Of a DNA stretch of 64,000 nt, positions 34,147 through 42,656 are shown piece after piece. Within the stretch, counting starts at the first letter, position 1; each line of letters begins with the position of its first letter. The position numbers were made by a program, and so were the translations under genes. This DNA is from Janibacter sp. HTCC2649. GTDB lineage: Bacteria > Actinomycetota > Actinomycetes > Actinomycetales > Dermatophilaceae. The stretch lies in the NCBI RefSeq assembly GCF_000152705.1, contig NZ_CH672413.1, forward strand, positions 2,856,139-2,920,138, in the 5' to 3' direction. The notes under the pieces are model-generated. The model made no database searches. It had not been told where the DNA came from and was given only the letters and a program-made list of their open reading frames with translations.

Positions 34147-35094
34147 ATGTCGAGCATCGCCCCAGACCCTGAACCCGTCCACGCCCCCATCTGGGGTCAC
34201 GACCTCACTCTCCCCATCGGTTTGGGGACGAATGTCTTCGGACGCACGATTGATGAGCCCACGGCATACCGGATCCTCGATGCGTTCCTTGACGCCGGCG
34301 GCACCCTGATCGACACCGCTGACACCTACTCCGACGGAGCGGCGGAAACCGTTCTCGGCAAATGGATGCGTGACCGAGGCACCCGCGACCAGGTGGTCAT
34401 CGCGACGAAGATGGGCAACCACCCTCGCTTCGAGGGCCTGTCGGCCGCCGCCGTGAGCGGTGCGATCGAGGAGTCGTTGCGCCGACTGGGCACCGATCAC
34501 GTCGACCTCTACTTCGCCCACTACGAGGACCCGCAGACATCCGTCGACGAAAGCGCCGCGGCGTTCGACGCCCTGGTCCACGCCGGCAAGATCGGTGCGG
34601 TCGGGCTGTCGAACTTCTCGGCCAACACGGTGCAGGACTGGATCGGTGCCGCACAGGCGGGTGGACACGTGGCCCCGGTCGCCCTTCAACCCCACTACAG
34701 CCTCGCGCATCGGGAACCGTTCGAGACCGACTTCGTGCCGATCGCGACCGCCGAGCAACTGGCGGTCCTGCCCTACCGGGCTCTCGGCGGCGGCTTCCTG
34801 TCCGGCAAGTACCGCACCGAGGCCAGCACCGAGGGCCGAGCCCGAGGGGCCGGAGTGCTGCCGATGCTGAACCCCGCCGGCCAGGGACTCCTCGACACGC
34901 TTGAGGCCATCGCAGTCTCCCAAGACGCCCGACCGGCCACCGTGGCGCTGGCCTGGTTGATGCAACAGCCGACGGTCACCGCCCCACTGGTCTCGGCCAC
35001 GTCGACGGACCAACTCGACGAGCTCCTCGCAGCGCCCTCGGTGGTGCTCAGCCAGGACGAGCAGGCCCAGCTGGCTGCACTCCCCGCGCCCTAG
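34147..35094 (+). CDS. Aldo/keto reductase
   Basis: A 315-residue (alpha/beta)8-barrel NADPH oxidoreductase. The catalytic tetrad is visible as D (LIDTADTYSDG), Y in the same motif, K (VVIATKMG) and H (YFAHYEDP). The family signature GAVGLSNFSANTVQDW and the C-terminal cofactor region (TAPLVSATSTDQLDELL) are present. It probably reduces an aldehyde or ketone; the substrate cannot be predicted. It stands alone after the sensor kinase gene and is followed closely by the AAA ATPase gene. Confidence 0.92.
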   Translation: MSSIAPDPEPVHAPIWGHDLTLPIGLGTNVFGRTIDEPTAYRILDAFLDAGGTLIDTADTYSDGAAETVLGKWMRDRGTRDQVVIATKMGNHPRFEGLSAAAVSGAIEESLRRLGTDHVDLYFAHYEDPQTSVDESAAAFDALVHAGKIGAVGLSNFSANTVQDWIGAAQAGGHVAPVALQPHYSLAHREPFETDFVPIATAEQLAVLPYRALGGGFLSGKYRTEASTEGRARGAGVLPMLNPAGQGLLDTLEAIAVSQDARPATVALAWLMQQPTVTAPLVSATSTDQLDELLAAPSVVLSQDEQAQLAALPAP

Positions 35095-35109
35095 CGATGA
35101 TCCACCCGG

Positions 35110-36462
35110 GTGTCAGTGGCGCAGCCTACGTTCGGGTTCGTGCTCACCGCCGTCGCCGTCTCGGGATATCGCTCGCTGCGTGACGTCGTCGTGCCGCTGC
35201 ACGGCCTCGACGTCGTCACCGGCGCCAACGGGGCGGGCAAGTCGAGCCTCTATCGCAGCCTCCGACTGCTCGCCGGCTGCGGGCGCGGCGACGCCGTCGG
35301 CACGCTGGCGCGCGAGGGTGGCCTGCAGTCAGCACTGTGGGCGGGTCCGGCCACGCTGAGTGGAGCCCGAAAGCAGGGCCACGCCGTTGAGGGGACCGTG
35401 CGCAAGGGTCCTGTCAGTCTTCGGCTGGGCTTTGCGAGCGAGGACATCGGCTACCTGGTCGACCTGGGTCTTCCCGTGCAGGAGTCCGGGGCGCAGGGTT
35501 CGGCGTTCCTGCGCGATCCGGAGATCAAGCGCGAGATCGTGTGGGCTGGTCCGGTGATGCGGCCCAACACCGTTCTCGTGCGCCGACGTTGGGGCAGCGT
35601 TGAGGTCCGCGGCGAGACTGGCATCGGGCAGGGTGGCGGGGGAACTGACGACTGGGACATCGGCCGAGAGGCCGGCTGGGAGTCCGACCCCGAACCCTCC
35701 GAGTCAACGCCGGGGCGCACGCGCGGGTGGACACCATTGACGCGCTCGTTGCGACCGTGGGAGTCGATGCTGACCGAGCTCGCCGACCCTGACCGTGCTC
35801 CGGAGCTGTTGCAGGTGCGGCGACTCATCCAGGGGTGGAGGTTCTACGACGGGTTCCGAGCCGACGCTGCCGCGCCGGCACGACAGTCGCACATCGGCAC
35901 CCGGACGCCAGTGCTCGCGGACGACGGCTCAGACCTCGCGGCTGCGCTGCAGACCATCCGCGAGAACGGCCGGTCAGGCCTCGATGCCGCCGTGGCCGAC
36001 GCCTTCCAGGGGGCGACCCTCGACGTGCCCGTGGTCGACGGGCGCTTCGACGTCCACCTCCACCAGCCGGGGATGTTGCGACCGCTCGCCGCGGCCGAGC
36101 TGTCCGACGGAACGCTGCGCTACCTCTGCCTCGCCGCCGCGCTCCTCACGGTCGACCCGCCGCCACTCATGGTGCTCAACGAGCCAGAGACCTCACTCCA
36201 CCCAGACCTCCTGCCGCCGCTGGCTCGCCTCATCACGGCTGCCGCGGACCGCAGCCAGATCATGGTCGTGTCGCACTCGGAAGCGCTCGCGCAGCTGCTG
36301 CGGGTGAGCGACGACGACGGCGGTGATGACGACGAGTCGTCCGCGATCGGCCTGGGCTCGCCGGCTCGCCGGGTGACCCTCGTCAAGGACCTCGGGGAGA
36401 CCTTTGTCGAGGGTCAGGGGCTGCTCACGACCCCGACCTGGAACTGGGGCAGTCGCCGCTAG
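35110..36462 (+). CDS. AAA_21-type ATPase (RecF/SMC-like head)
   Basis: A 450-residue ABC-like ATPase with a split nucleotide site. FGFVLTAVAVSGYRSLRD leads to Walker A GANGAGKSS near the N-terminus. The signature-like AAELSDGTLRYLCLAAAL and Walker B PPLMVLNEPETSLHPD are in the last third, followed by SQIMVVSHSEAL. The architecture matches the AAA_21/OLD-like group of RecF-type ATPases. No TOPRIM domain is seen, so it is not a complete OLD nuclease. The physiological role is unknown. Start GTG 35110; an in-frame GTG six bases later is possible. Confidence 0.8.
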   Translation: MSVAQPTFGFVLTAVAVSGYRSLRDVVVPLHGLDVVTGANGAGKSSLYRSLRLLAGCGRGDAVGTLAREGGLQSALWAGPATLSGARKQGHAVEGTVRKGPVSLRLGFASEDIGYLVDLGLPVQESGAQGSAFLRDPEIKREIVWAGPVMRPNTVLVRRRWGSVEVRGETGIGQGGGGTDDWDIGREAGWESDPEPSESTPGRTRGWTPLTRSLRPWESMLTELADPDRAPELLQVRRLIQGWRFYDGFRADAAAPARQSHIGTRTPVLADDGSDLAAALQTIRENGRSGLDAAVADAFQGATLDVPVVDGRFDVHLHQPGMLRPLAAAELSDGTLRYLCLAAALLTVDPPPLMVLNEPETSLHPDLLPPLARLITAAADRSQIMVVSHSEALAQLLRVSDDDGGDDDESSAIGLGSPARRVTLVKDLGETFVEGQGLLTTPTWNWGSRR

Positions 36463-36714
36463 TGATCTGGCCCCCTTGCCCCGTCGGAGGCGCGTGCTGC
36501 GTTCACCCCGGCGGCCTTCATCAGGCGAGATGGGCCGAGTTCTGTTTGACTCGAGTCACTCGCAGCAGTCACGCGGCGGGGTTTGGGCCGTTGGGTGCCG
36601 AGCAGTCTGGTTGGGGCGCGAGATGACCCAGACAAGCGAGCGGGGGGCTGATGAGCATGAGCGTTGTTTCAGGTTCCTCACACCCCGATCATGAGCAGAA
36701 CCGGGAGAACTGAC

Positions 36715-37233
36715 ATGACAGATCATCAAGAATCGTCCATGCCCAGTCGACGGATCATCCTCGGAGGGGGCGCAACGGTCGCCGGGCTTGCCATCGGTGG
36801 AATCGTCGGAGCACCAGCAGCTCAGGCCGCGTCGTACGTGCGGCCCGTGAAGAACCCGACCGCGCACCCGATCACGGCCGCCTGGCGCATCCCCGGCGAC
36901 TGGCAGGCCGGCTACCACACCGGTGTCGACATCGGCTGCCCGATCGGCACTCCGGTCTACGCGACCATCGCCGGTGACTGCCGCACCGGACGGGCGAACT
37001 GGGGTTCCGCCTACGGCACCATGATCTTGATCAACGACAACGTGGACGGCTCGGACTGGGGCTACTGCCACCTGTCGAAGCGGGTGGTGAGCGACGGTCA
37101 GGCTGTTGCGACCAACCAGCTGATCGGCTACTCGGGCAACACGGGGAACACCACCGGCCCGCACCTGCACCTCGAGCGACGCCCCCGCTATGGCGGCTAC
37201 GGATCGGACAAGAACCCCAACCTGTGGCCGTGA
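36715..37233 (+). CDS. Tat-exported M23 family peptidase
   Basis: A 172-residue secreted metallopeptidase. SRRIILGGGATVAG is a twin-arginine-type signal, ending about APAAQA-AS. The LytM/M23 zinc site is H68-x3-D72 (YHTGVDIG) with H152 in HLHLE, and H119 (YCHL) supports catalysis. It would cut peptide bridges of peptidoglycan. It is only a catalytic domain, without SH3 or LysM cell-wall binding parts. GGGAGA precedes ATG 36715. The 36463-36714 gap holds a small palindrome (TGACTCGAGTCA at 36547-36558) and no gene. Confidence 0.88.
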   Translation: MTDHQESSMPSRRIILGGGATVAGLAIGGIVGAPAAQAASYVRPVKNPTAHPITAAWRIPGDWQAGYHTGVDIGCPIGTPVYATIAGDCRTGRANWGSAYGTMILINDNVDGSDWGYCHLSKRVVSDGQAVATNQLIGYSGNTGNTTGPHLHLERRPRYGGYGSDKNPNLWP

Positions 37234-37267
37234 CCCAGTCGAAGTGAGCTGACCCGCGGTAGGTGGA

Positions 37268-37320
37268 GACCTCCGGGTGACGTGCGGACTGTCGAAAGTC
37301 CACGTCCCCCGGAGGTCTTT
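37268..37320 (+). terminator. Rho-independent terminator after M23 peptidase gene
   Basis: GACCTCCGGG-TGACGTG... pairs with ...CACGTCCCCCGGAGGTC over 37268-37317 with a GTCGAA loop, followed by TTTGCTTT. This is one of the few hairpins here with a clear U tract. Confidence 0.85.
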
Positions 37321-37385
37321 GCTTTGAGCCACTACCGGTCCGTATCGCGGAACGCCCGTTGACCTGCCAGCCCTGGCCGCCATGC

Positions 37386-37403
37386 TTGTGATCTGGATCA
37401 CAA
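37386..37403. promoter_or_regulatory. CRP/GlxR-type operator upstream of edd
   Basis: TTGTGATCTGGATCACAA is a perfect 18-bp palindrome and matches the CRP core TGTGA-N6-TCACA exactly. It ends 62 bp before the edd ATG. In actinobacteria GlxR/Crp recognises TGTGANNTANNTCACA, so cAMP-dependent control of the Entner-Doudoroff genes is likely. An FNR-like factor would prefer TTGAT-N4-ATCAA, which fits less well. Confidence 0.8.
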
Positions 37404-37465
37404 GTGCGCAGCGCCAATGTCGCCGTTTGCGCGGTCCTTCCCCGACCGCCGAACCCAGGAGCCTC

Positions 37466-39352
37466 ATGGCGCCCGCCCTCAACCCTGCCGTCGCCCAGGT
37501 CACCGCCGCGGTGACCGAACGCAGTCGTGCCAGCCGCACGGCATACCTTCAACGTCTTTCCCGCGCGGCCTCCGAGCTGAGCCTGCGCCCCGCGCGCACC
37601 GACCTCGGGTGCTCGAACCTCGCGCACGCCGTCGCCTCGTGCGGTGGCGCCGACCGCACCACGATGGCCGCCGACACCGGCGTGAGCCTCGGGATCATCA
37701 CCTCCTACAACGACATGCTGTCGGCCCACGCGCCGTTCGAGCACTACCCGAGCGCCATGAAGCAGACGGCCCGCGAGGTCGGCGCCGTCGCGCGGGTGGC
37801 CGGTGGTGTGCCCGCGATGTGTGACGGCATCACGCAGGGACGAGCCGGCATGGAGCTCAGCCTCTTCAGCCGCGACGTCATCGCCATGTCGACGGCGATT
37901 GCCCTGTCGCACGACGTCTTCGACGGCGTCCTCATGCTCGGGGTCTGCGACAAGATCGTGCCCGGACTCGTCGCCGGCGCGCTCTCGTTCGGTCACCTCC
38001 CCACCGCGCTCATTCCCGCCGGCCCGATGTCGAGCGGACGGTCCAACGCCGACAAGGCCGAGACCCGCAAGGCGTTCGCCGCAGGCGAGGTCGGGCGTGA
38101 CGAGCTGCTGCAGAGCGAGGTCGCGTCCTACCACTCGCCCGGCACCTGCACGTTCTATGGCACGGCCAACTCCAACCAGATGCTCATGGACGTCATGGGG
38201 CTGCACCTGCCCGGCGCTGCCTTCGTCCACCCGGACGAGCCGCTGCGTGACGCGCTCACCGCCGCGACCACCGTCCGCATCGCCGAGATCGCCGCGTCCG
38301 ACACCCCCTACGGCATCGGCCAGATCGTCGACGAGAAGGCGGTCATCAACGGGGTCGTCGCCCTCCTCGCGACCGGCGGCTCGACGAACCACACGATGCA
38401 CCTCATCTCCATGGCTGCGGCCGCCGGGATCGATCTCACGTGGGAGGACTTCGACGTCCTCTCGTCAGCCGTCCCCTCGATCGCCCGGATCTATCCCAAC
38501 GGCCCCGCCGACGTGAACCACTTCCACGCCGCTGGCGGCACCCCGTTCCTCGTGCGCACCCTGCTCGACAACGGCCTGCTCCACGAGGACGTCCTCACGG
38601 TCGCGGGCCCCGGTCTGCGCCGCTACACCCAGCGCCCGCAGATCACCGACGGTCAGCTCGAATTCGTCGACATCGGGGCGGAATCCGGCGACCCGGCGGT
38701 CCTTCGCGAGGCCGACAACCCGTTCACCGTCGACGGCGGACTGCGCGTCCTCGGCGGAACGCTGGGTCACGCCGTCATCAAGGTGTCGGCCGTCAAGGAC
38801 GAGCACCGGATCATCGAGGCGCCAGCACGTGTCTTCACCGACCAGGTCGGCTTCCTCCAGGCCTTCTCCCGCCGCGAGCTCGACCGCGACGTCATCGTCG
38901 TGATCCGCGAGCAGGGCCCCAGCGCCAACGGCATGCCCGAACTCCACGCCCTCACGCCGTCACTCGGTGTCCTTCAAAAGCGTGGGTATGCCGTGGCTCT
39001 CGTGACCGATGGACGCATGAGTGGCGCTTCGGGAGCCATTCCGGCTGCCATCCACGTCAACCCCGAGTCGGTGCACGCCGGGCCGATCTCGAAGATCCAC
39101 GACGGCGACATCATCCGCGTCGACTCCCTCACCGGGCGGCTCGACGTGCTTGTCGACGAGCACGAGTTCGCGGCGCGCATCCCGTCACCCCGGGTGAGCG
39201 AGGAGGGCGTCGGCACCGGTCGAGAACTGTTCGCTCCGATGCGTGCTGCCGTGGGTCGTGCCGACGAAGGGGCGCACATCTTCGGCAACCTAGGTCACGT
39301 CTGGGACCAGAGCGATGTCGCACCGCTGGTGAGCCAGGAGGAGAACCGATGA
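37466..39352 (+). CDS. edd: 6-phosphogluconate dehydratase
   Basis: A 628-residue IlvD/Edd-family dehydratase. Cluster and substrate motifs include VAGGVPAMCDGITQGRAGMELS, MLGVCDKIVPGL and SPGTCTFYGTANSNQMLMD, giving the Cys ligands of the 4Fe-4S cluster. Later it shows LVTDGRMSGASGAIPAAIHVNPE. The length and the FPGA-like insert fit Edd rather than IlvD. It converts 6-phosphogluconate to KDPG. ATG 37466 has AGGAG upstream. The stop overlaps eda (ATGA). Genuine edd genes are uncommon in actinobacteria. Confidence 0.92.
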   Translation: MAPALNPAVAQVTAAVTERSRASRTAYLQRLSRAASELSLRPARTDLGCSNLAHAVASCGGADRTTMAADTGVSLGIITSYNDMLSAHAPFEHYPSAMKQTAREVGAVARVAGGVPAMCDGITQGRAGMELSLFSRDVIAMSTAIALSHDVFDGVLMLGVCDKIVPGLVAGALSFGHLPTALIPAGPMSSGRSNADKAETRKAFAAGEVGRDELLQSEVASYHSPGTCTFYGTANSNQMLMDVMGLHLPGAAFVHPDEPLRDALTAATTVRIAEIAASDTPYGIGQIVDEKAVINGVVALLATGGSTNHTMHLISMAAAAGIDLTWEDFDVLSSAVPSIARIYPNGPADVNHFHAAGGTPFLVRTLLDNGLLHEDVLTVAGPGLRRYTQRPQITDGQLEFVDIGAESGDPAVLREADNPFTVDGGLRVLGGTLGHAVIKVSAVKDEHRIIEAPARVFTDQVGFLQAFSRRELDRDVIVVIREQGPSANGMPELHALTPSLGVLQKRGYAVALVTDGRMSGASGAIPAAIHVNPESVHAGPISKIHDGDIIRVDSLTGRLDVLVDEHEFAARIPSPRVSEEGVGTGRELFAPMRAAVGRADEGAHIFGNLGHVWDQSDVAPLVSQEENR

Positions 39353-40035
39353 CCGCCACCTCAGCCCTGACGTCCGCCACAACCTCTCCGTCCACGAGGC
39401 CGGTCATCACGAGTGAGGCCGACATCCTCGACCTCGCGCCGGTCATCCCGGTCGTCGTCGTGGACTCGGTCGAGCAGGCGGTGCCGCTGGCCCGCGCACT
39501 GGTGCGCGGCGGCATACCCGTCATTGAGATCACGCTGCGCAGCGCGGCCGGGCTCGGTGCCATCGAGGCCGTTGCCTCCCAGGTGGAGGGCATGGTCGTC
39601 GGTGCCGGCACTGTTGTGACCCCCGAGCAGGTGCAGCAGGTCAAGGACGCCGGCGCGCAGTTCATCGTCACGCCCGGGTCGCCGCCACGGTTGCTCGACG
39701 CCGCGATCGCGAGCGGCCTGCCTCTGCTTGCCGGCGCGGGCACGCTGACCGAGATGCTCACGCTGGCCGAAGCCGGGCTCAGCGCCATGAAGTTCTTCCC
39801 GGCAGAGGCGAGTGGCGGGCGTCCCTACCTGTCCGCGGTGAGTGGGCCGTGCCCGCAGCTGCGCTTCTGCCCGACGGGCGGCATCACGCCCGAGACGGCG
39901 GCTGCCTGGCTCGCTCTGCCCAACGTCGGCTGCGTCGGCGGATCGTGGCTCACGCCGAAGGACGCTGTGGGGCAGGGAGACTGGGCACGAATCGAGGCAA
40001 TTGCAGCCGAGGCTGCGGCTCTACGTCAGTCCTGA
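39349..40035 (+). CDS. eda: KDPG aldolase
   Basis: A 228-residue class I aldolase. E60 (IPVIEITLRS) is the proton-transfer residue and K148 (LSAMKFFPAEASGG) forms the Schiff base. Other family motifs are VVGAGTVVTPEQ, FIVTPGSPP and FCPTGGITPE. It splits 2-keto-3-deoxy-6-phosphogluconate into pyruvate and glyceraldehyde-3-phosphate. The first ~20 residues are a Ser/Thr-rich extension. Coupled to edd by ATGA, it completes the Entner-Doudoroff pathway. Confidence 0.94.
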   Translation: MTATSALTSATTSPSTRPVITSEADILDLAPVIPVVVVDSVEQAVPLARALVRGGIPVIEITLRSAAGLGAIEAVASQVEGMVVGAGTVVTPEQVQQVKDAGAQFIVTPGSPPRLLDAAIASGLPLLAGAGTLTEMLTLAEAGLSAMKFFPAEASGGRPYLSAVSGPCPQLRFCPTGGITPETAAAWLALPNVGCVGGSWLTPKDAVGQGDWARIEAIAAEAAALRQS

Positions 40036-40076
40036 CAGCGTCGTCAGGTTCGGGGGTCCTCCCTCGGCGCGTGCGC

Positions 40077-40565
40077 TCAGCGCCGCGGCGGGAGGTGGGC
40101 TCCGCGGGCCACGGCGAGGACCGCGACGATCTCCACTGCTTCGGGGTCCAGGTGTTTGATCTCCTCCGGTGGAATCCCGGCGGCATGGAAGACCCACGCC
40201 CCCTCTGCCGCGCCGTACCTCTCGATGACATCGGTCGTCGTCTCGCCCGGAGCCCGGGGAACCGTCGACCACGTGGCGCAGACCCAACCGATCGCGTCGT
40301 GCACGGTCAGCTCCTCGGGGAGCGTGAGGAGGACGTCGACGAGGTGGTCCAGGCTTGCGTGGGGGTCTGCGGTCAGGGGTGCTCCCGCCCACATGCTGCG
40401 GAGGGCCTCAAAGGCCGCGAGGTCCGCGCGGGGGATGTCATAGCCGTCGACGAGGTCGTCAAGGGATGTCGTGGAGTCGCCGTGAACATGCGCAGCCAGG
40501 TCGTCCAAGTGATCTCGAAGGAGACTTCCGCCCGGCAGGCTTGGTTCCACCTCGCTGTCACGCAT
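40077..40565 (-). CDS. Hypothetical acidic protein
   Basis: About 162 residues, soluble, acidic and His-containing, with no signal peptide or membrane segment. Visible segments include LRDHLDDLAAHVHGDSTTS, PHASLDHLVDVLLTLPEELTVHDAIGW and GAAEGAWVFHAAGIPPEEIKHLDPEA. I do not recognise the family. ATG 40565 is preferred over the TTG at 40583. It converges on eda with about 40 bp between stops and precedes an unrelated acetyltransferase gene lying further upstream on the same strand. Confidence 0.55.
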   Translation of the reverse strand: MRDSEVEPSLPGGSLLRDHLDDLAAHVHGDSTTSLDDLVDGYDIPRADLAAFEALRSMWAGAPLTADPHASLDHLVDVLLTLPEELTVHDAIGWVCATWSTVPRAPGETTTDVIERYGAAEGAWVFHAAGIPPEEIKHLDPEAVEIVAVLAVARGAHLPPRR

Positions 40566-40623
40566 GAGGAGCGAGTGTGCCAAACAAGTGGGTCGGGCGC
40601 GACACGGGCCACAGCCACGAGCA

Positions 40624-41199
40624 TCAGGGCGTGAGAGAGAGCCTCATGACCCAGCGCCATTTCGCGATCTTGCGGTCACGCTCGAACCCGAACTCCTCGA
40701 ACAGGGTCTCGGGCCCCGTGTGGAAGAAGGCACCGCGCTGCGGTCCGCGCATCTCGACCTGCTCCGGATAGGCCTCGACGACCCCACCGCCAGCTGCACG
40801 GATCTCGACCAGCACAGCTTCGACCGCCGCCCGGGCCACACCACGGCCCCGGTGCTTGCTCCCCGTGAAGATGCACCCGATCCGCCAGTCCGGAAGGTCC
40901 GCGGCGTCCTTCTCGTAGGCCCTGGAGTTCTTGATGTTGGGTAGTTCGACCGGGCTCCCGAACTGGCACCAACCCACGCACTGCTCGCCGGCATACACGA
41001 GCATCTGGTGCACGGTCCCGGCCCTCGTGTGTGCTTCCTTGGCCGCCCGGTTGCCGCTGACGCTGGGCGTCGTGCCGAACCCCTCGGGGTGGAAGTTCAT
41101 GCACCAACAGCCGCCCCACACACCGTTGTTCGCCTCGACGAGGGTCGCGAAGGCGTCCCACGTCTCGGGGGTCAGCAGCCGCGTCGAGTAGTCGTCCAC
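40624..41199 (-). CDS. GNAT family N-acetyltransferase
   Basis: A 191-residue GNAT protein. The acetyl-CoA-binding motif A is seen in IGCIFTGSKHRGRGVARAAVEAVL, with the preceding strand as QMLVYAGEQCVGWCQFG. The N-terminal part contains NNGVWGGCWCMNFHPEGFG, typical of a small actinobacterial GNAT subgroup. The acceptor substrate is unknown. It begins with GTG and sits 12 bp after the stop of the short-chain dehydrogenase gene, so both may be cotranscribed. Confidence 0.82.
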   Translation of the reverse strand: MDDYSTRLLTPETWDAFATLVEANNGVWGGCWCMNFHPEGFGTTPSVSGNRAAKEAHTRAGTVHQMLVYAGEQCVGWCQFGSPVELPNIKNSRAYEKDAADLPDWRIGCIFTGSKHRGRGVARAAVEAVLVEIRAAGGGVVEAYPEQVEMRGPQRGAFFHTGPETLFEEFGFERDRKIAKWRWVMRLSLTP

Positions 41200-41211
41200 G
41201 GTGGGTCCGTC

Positions 41212-42033
41212 TCAGAGGCCGAGGAGCGCTTCGCTGCGCTCCCACAGGCCCTGCGCCAGTGCGGCGTCCTTGACCTGGGGGTTGATCTTGGCGGGCTTGT
41301 TGTTCTCGTAGTAGCGACCCGGCTCCCACGTCTCACCCGGTATGCCGGCCGCGAGCCACGTGAGTCGCCCGCCGCCCGACTCGACTCCGGTCAGGAGCCT
41401 CGCCAGCGGGGTGCGATAGACGAACCGCATCAGGCTGGGCGTGTCATTGGCGAAGTTGGTGCGGATGACGCCCGGGTGGAAAGCGACCGCGTTGACGCCC
41501 CGGTCGTGGAAGCGGCGATGCAGCTCGCGGGTGAAGAGCACGTTGGCGAGCTTGCCGTCGCCGTAGGCCTTGTTGGCGCTCCAGTTGCGGGCGTTGTCCA
41601 GGTCATCGAGGTCGATGTTGCCGAAGAGGCGGTGCGCGGCGCTGGCGGTCTGGATGACGCTCGCGTCGGACTCGACGAGGCGGTCCATGAGGAGGTGAGT
41701 GAGCAGGAAGGGAGCGAGGTGGTTGACCTGGAAGGTCTTGTCGAAGCCGTCCTTCGTGCTCTCCTGAGCGAAGACGCCGCCTGCATTGTTGGCGAGCACG
41801 TCGATGCGCGGATGGGCAGCCAACAGGTCGGCAGCGAGGGCGCGCACCTGGTCGAGGTCGGCGAAGTCCGCGACGTGCGACGGTGCGTTGAGCCGGGAGG
41901 CGACGGCGGCGGTCTTCTCGGGCGAACGGCCCACGAGGACGACCTCGTGGCCGAGGGCCTGGAGCTGCCCGGCCGCGGCTGCGCCGATCCCGTCGCTGGC
42001 TCCAGTGATGACGATGGTCCGTGGCTCAGCCAT
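41212..42033 (-). CDS. Short-chain dehydrogenase/reductase
   Basis: A 273-residue SDR of the retinol-dehydrogenase-like type. The cofactor motif is TGASDGIGAAAAG, the structural motif NNAGG, and the catalytic Tyr/Lys are in KAYGDGKLAN with a Ser earlier (QTASAAH). It should oxidise or reduce a hydroxyl/keto group with NAD(P)(H). ATG 42033 is chosen because the Rossmann strand (RTIVITG) begins eight residues later. The longer frame to 42210 overlaps the divergent immunity-like gene. Confidence 0.9.
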   Translation of the reverse strand: MAEPRTIVITGASDGIGAAAAGQLQALGHEVVLVGRSPEKTAAVASRLNAPSHVADFADLDQVRALAADLLAAHPRIDVLANNAGGVFAQESTKDGFDKTFQVNHLAPFLLTHLLMDRLVESDASVIQTASAAHRLFGNIDLDDLDNARNWSANKAYGDGKLANVLFTRELHRRFHDRGVNAVAFHPGVIRTNFANDTPSLMRFVYRTPLARLLTGVESGGGRLTWLAAGIPGETWEPGRYYENNKPAKINPQVKDAALAQGLWERSEALLGL

Positions 42034-42096
42034 GGGGGACCTTTCCGTGTGGTCGTGGGTCGGGCCGTGAGTGCCGACTGTTCCACAATGGCAACC

Positions 42097-42612
42097 ATGA
42101 TCCTGCCGAAGGTCCGAGACCCACGACTCGTGACGGTCCGTCGCGGCGGCACTCTCACCGACGCCGATCACCACCTTCTCGCGCTGTGGGCCGCCACCTG
42201 CGCCGAACACGTCCTCAGCCTCTTCGAGTCAGAGGTTCCCGGCGATGACCGGCCGCGCCAGGCGATCGAGCACGCCCGCTCCTGGGTGCGCGGTGAGGTC
42301 CCGATGATGGTGGCGCGAGCCGCGGGTGGCCACGCCATGGGTGCCGCGCGACCCCTGCGTGGTGCGGCACGCTTCGCGGCGTATGCCGCCGGGCAGGCTG
42401 GCTGCGTCGCTCACGTTCCCGAGCACGACCTGGGCGCTGCGGCCTACGCCATCAAGGCGGTGGGGGAGGCAGCGCCATCGGACGAGAGGACCGACGCGAT
42501 GCGGCGTGAATGCCAGTGGCAGCGTGACCGGCTACCCGCCCCCGTCCTTGACCTTGTCCTTGAGGACCAGAGCCGTCGCAATGCCATCTGCTGGTCGGTC
42601 TTCGACGTCTGA
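42097..42612 (+). CDS. Imm5-like 'putative immunity protein' family
   Basis: About 171 residues, matching an actinobacterial helical family annotated as putative immunity protein. It shows DPRLVTVRRGGTLTDADHHLLALWAATCAEHVL, ARSWVRGEVPMMVARAAGGHAMGAAR and the C-terminal RRNAICWSVFDV. It is soluble and Ala-rich. The family was linked to polymorphic toxins by genome context, but no toxin gene is seen here, so an immunity role is not shown. ATG 42097 or 42088. Divergent from the SDR gene. Confidence 0.7.
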   Translation: MILPKVRDPRLVTVRRGGTLTDADHHLLALWAATCAEHVLSLFESEVPGDDRPRQAIEHARSWVRGEVPMMVARAAGGHAMGAARPLRGAARFAAYAAGQAGCVAHVPEHDLGAAAYAIKAVGEAAPSDERTDAMRRECQWQRDRLPAPVLDLVLEDQSRRNAICWSVFDV

Positions 42613-42656
42613 CCGATCGCCCACGCCGGGCTCCGGCCACGACTAGCGTCGCGAAC

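Noticed and set aside
36547-36558. Palindrome TGACTCGAGTCA as an operator of the M23 peptidase gene
   Set aside because: Only 12 bp, more than 150 bp from the start, and no second copy in the window.
36463-36714. c-di-AMP (ydaO) riboswitch ahead of the M23 peptidase
   Set aside because: The conserved ydaO core motifs were not found.
42097-42612. Toxin-immunity locus
   Set aside because: The product matches a family named for immunity, but no toxin or secretion gene lies next to it.
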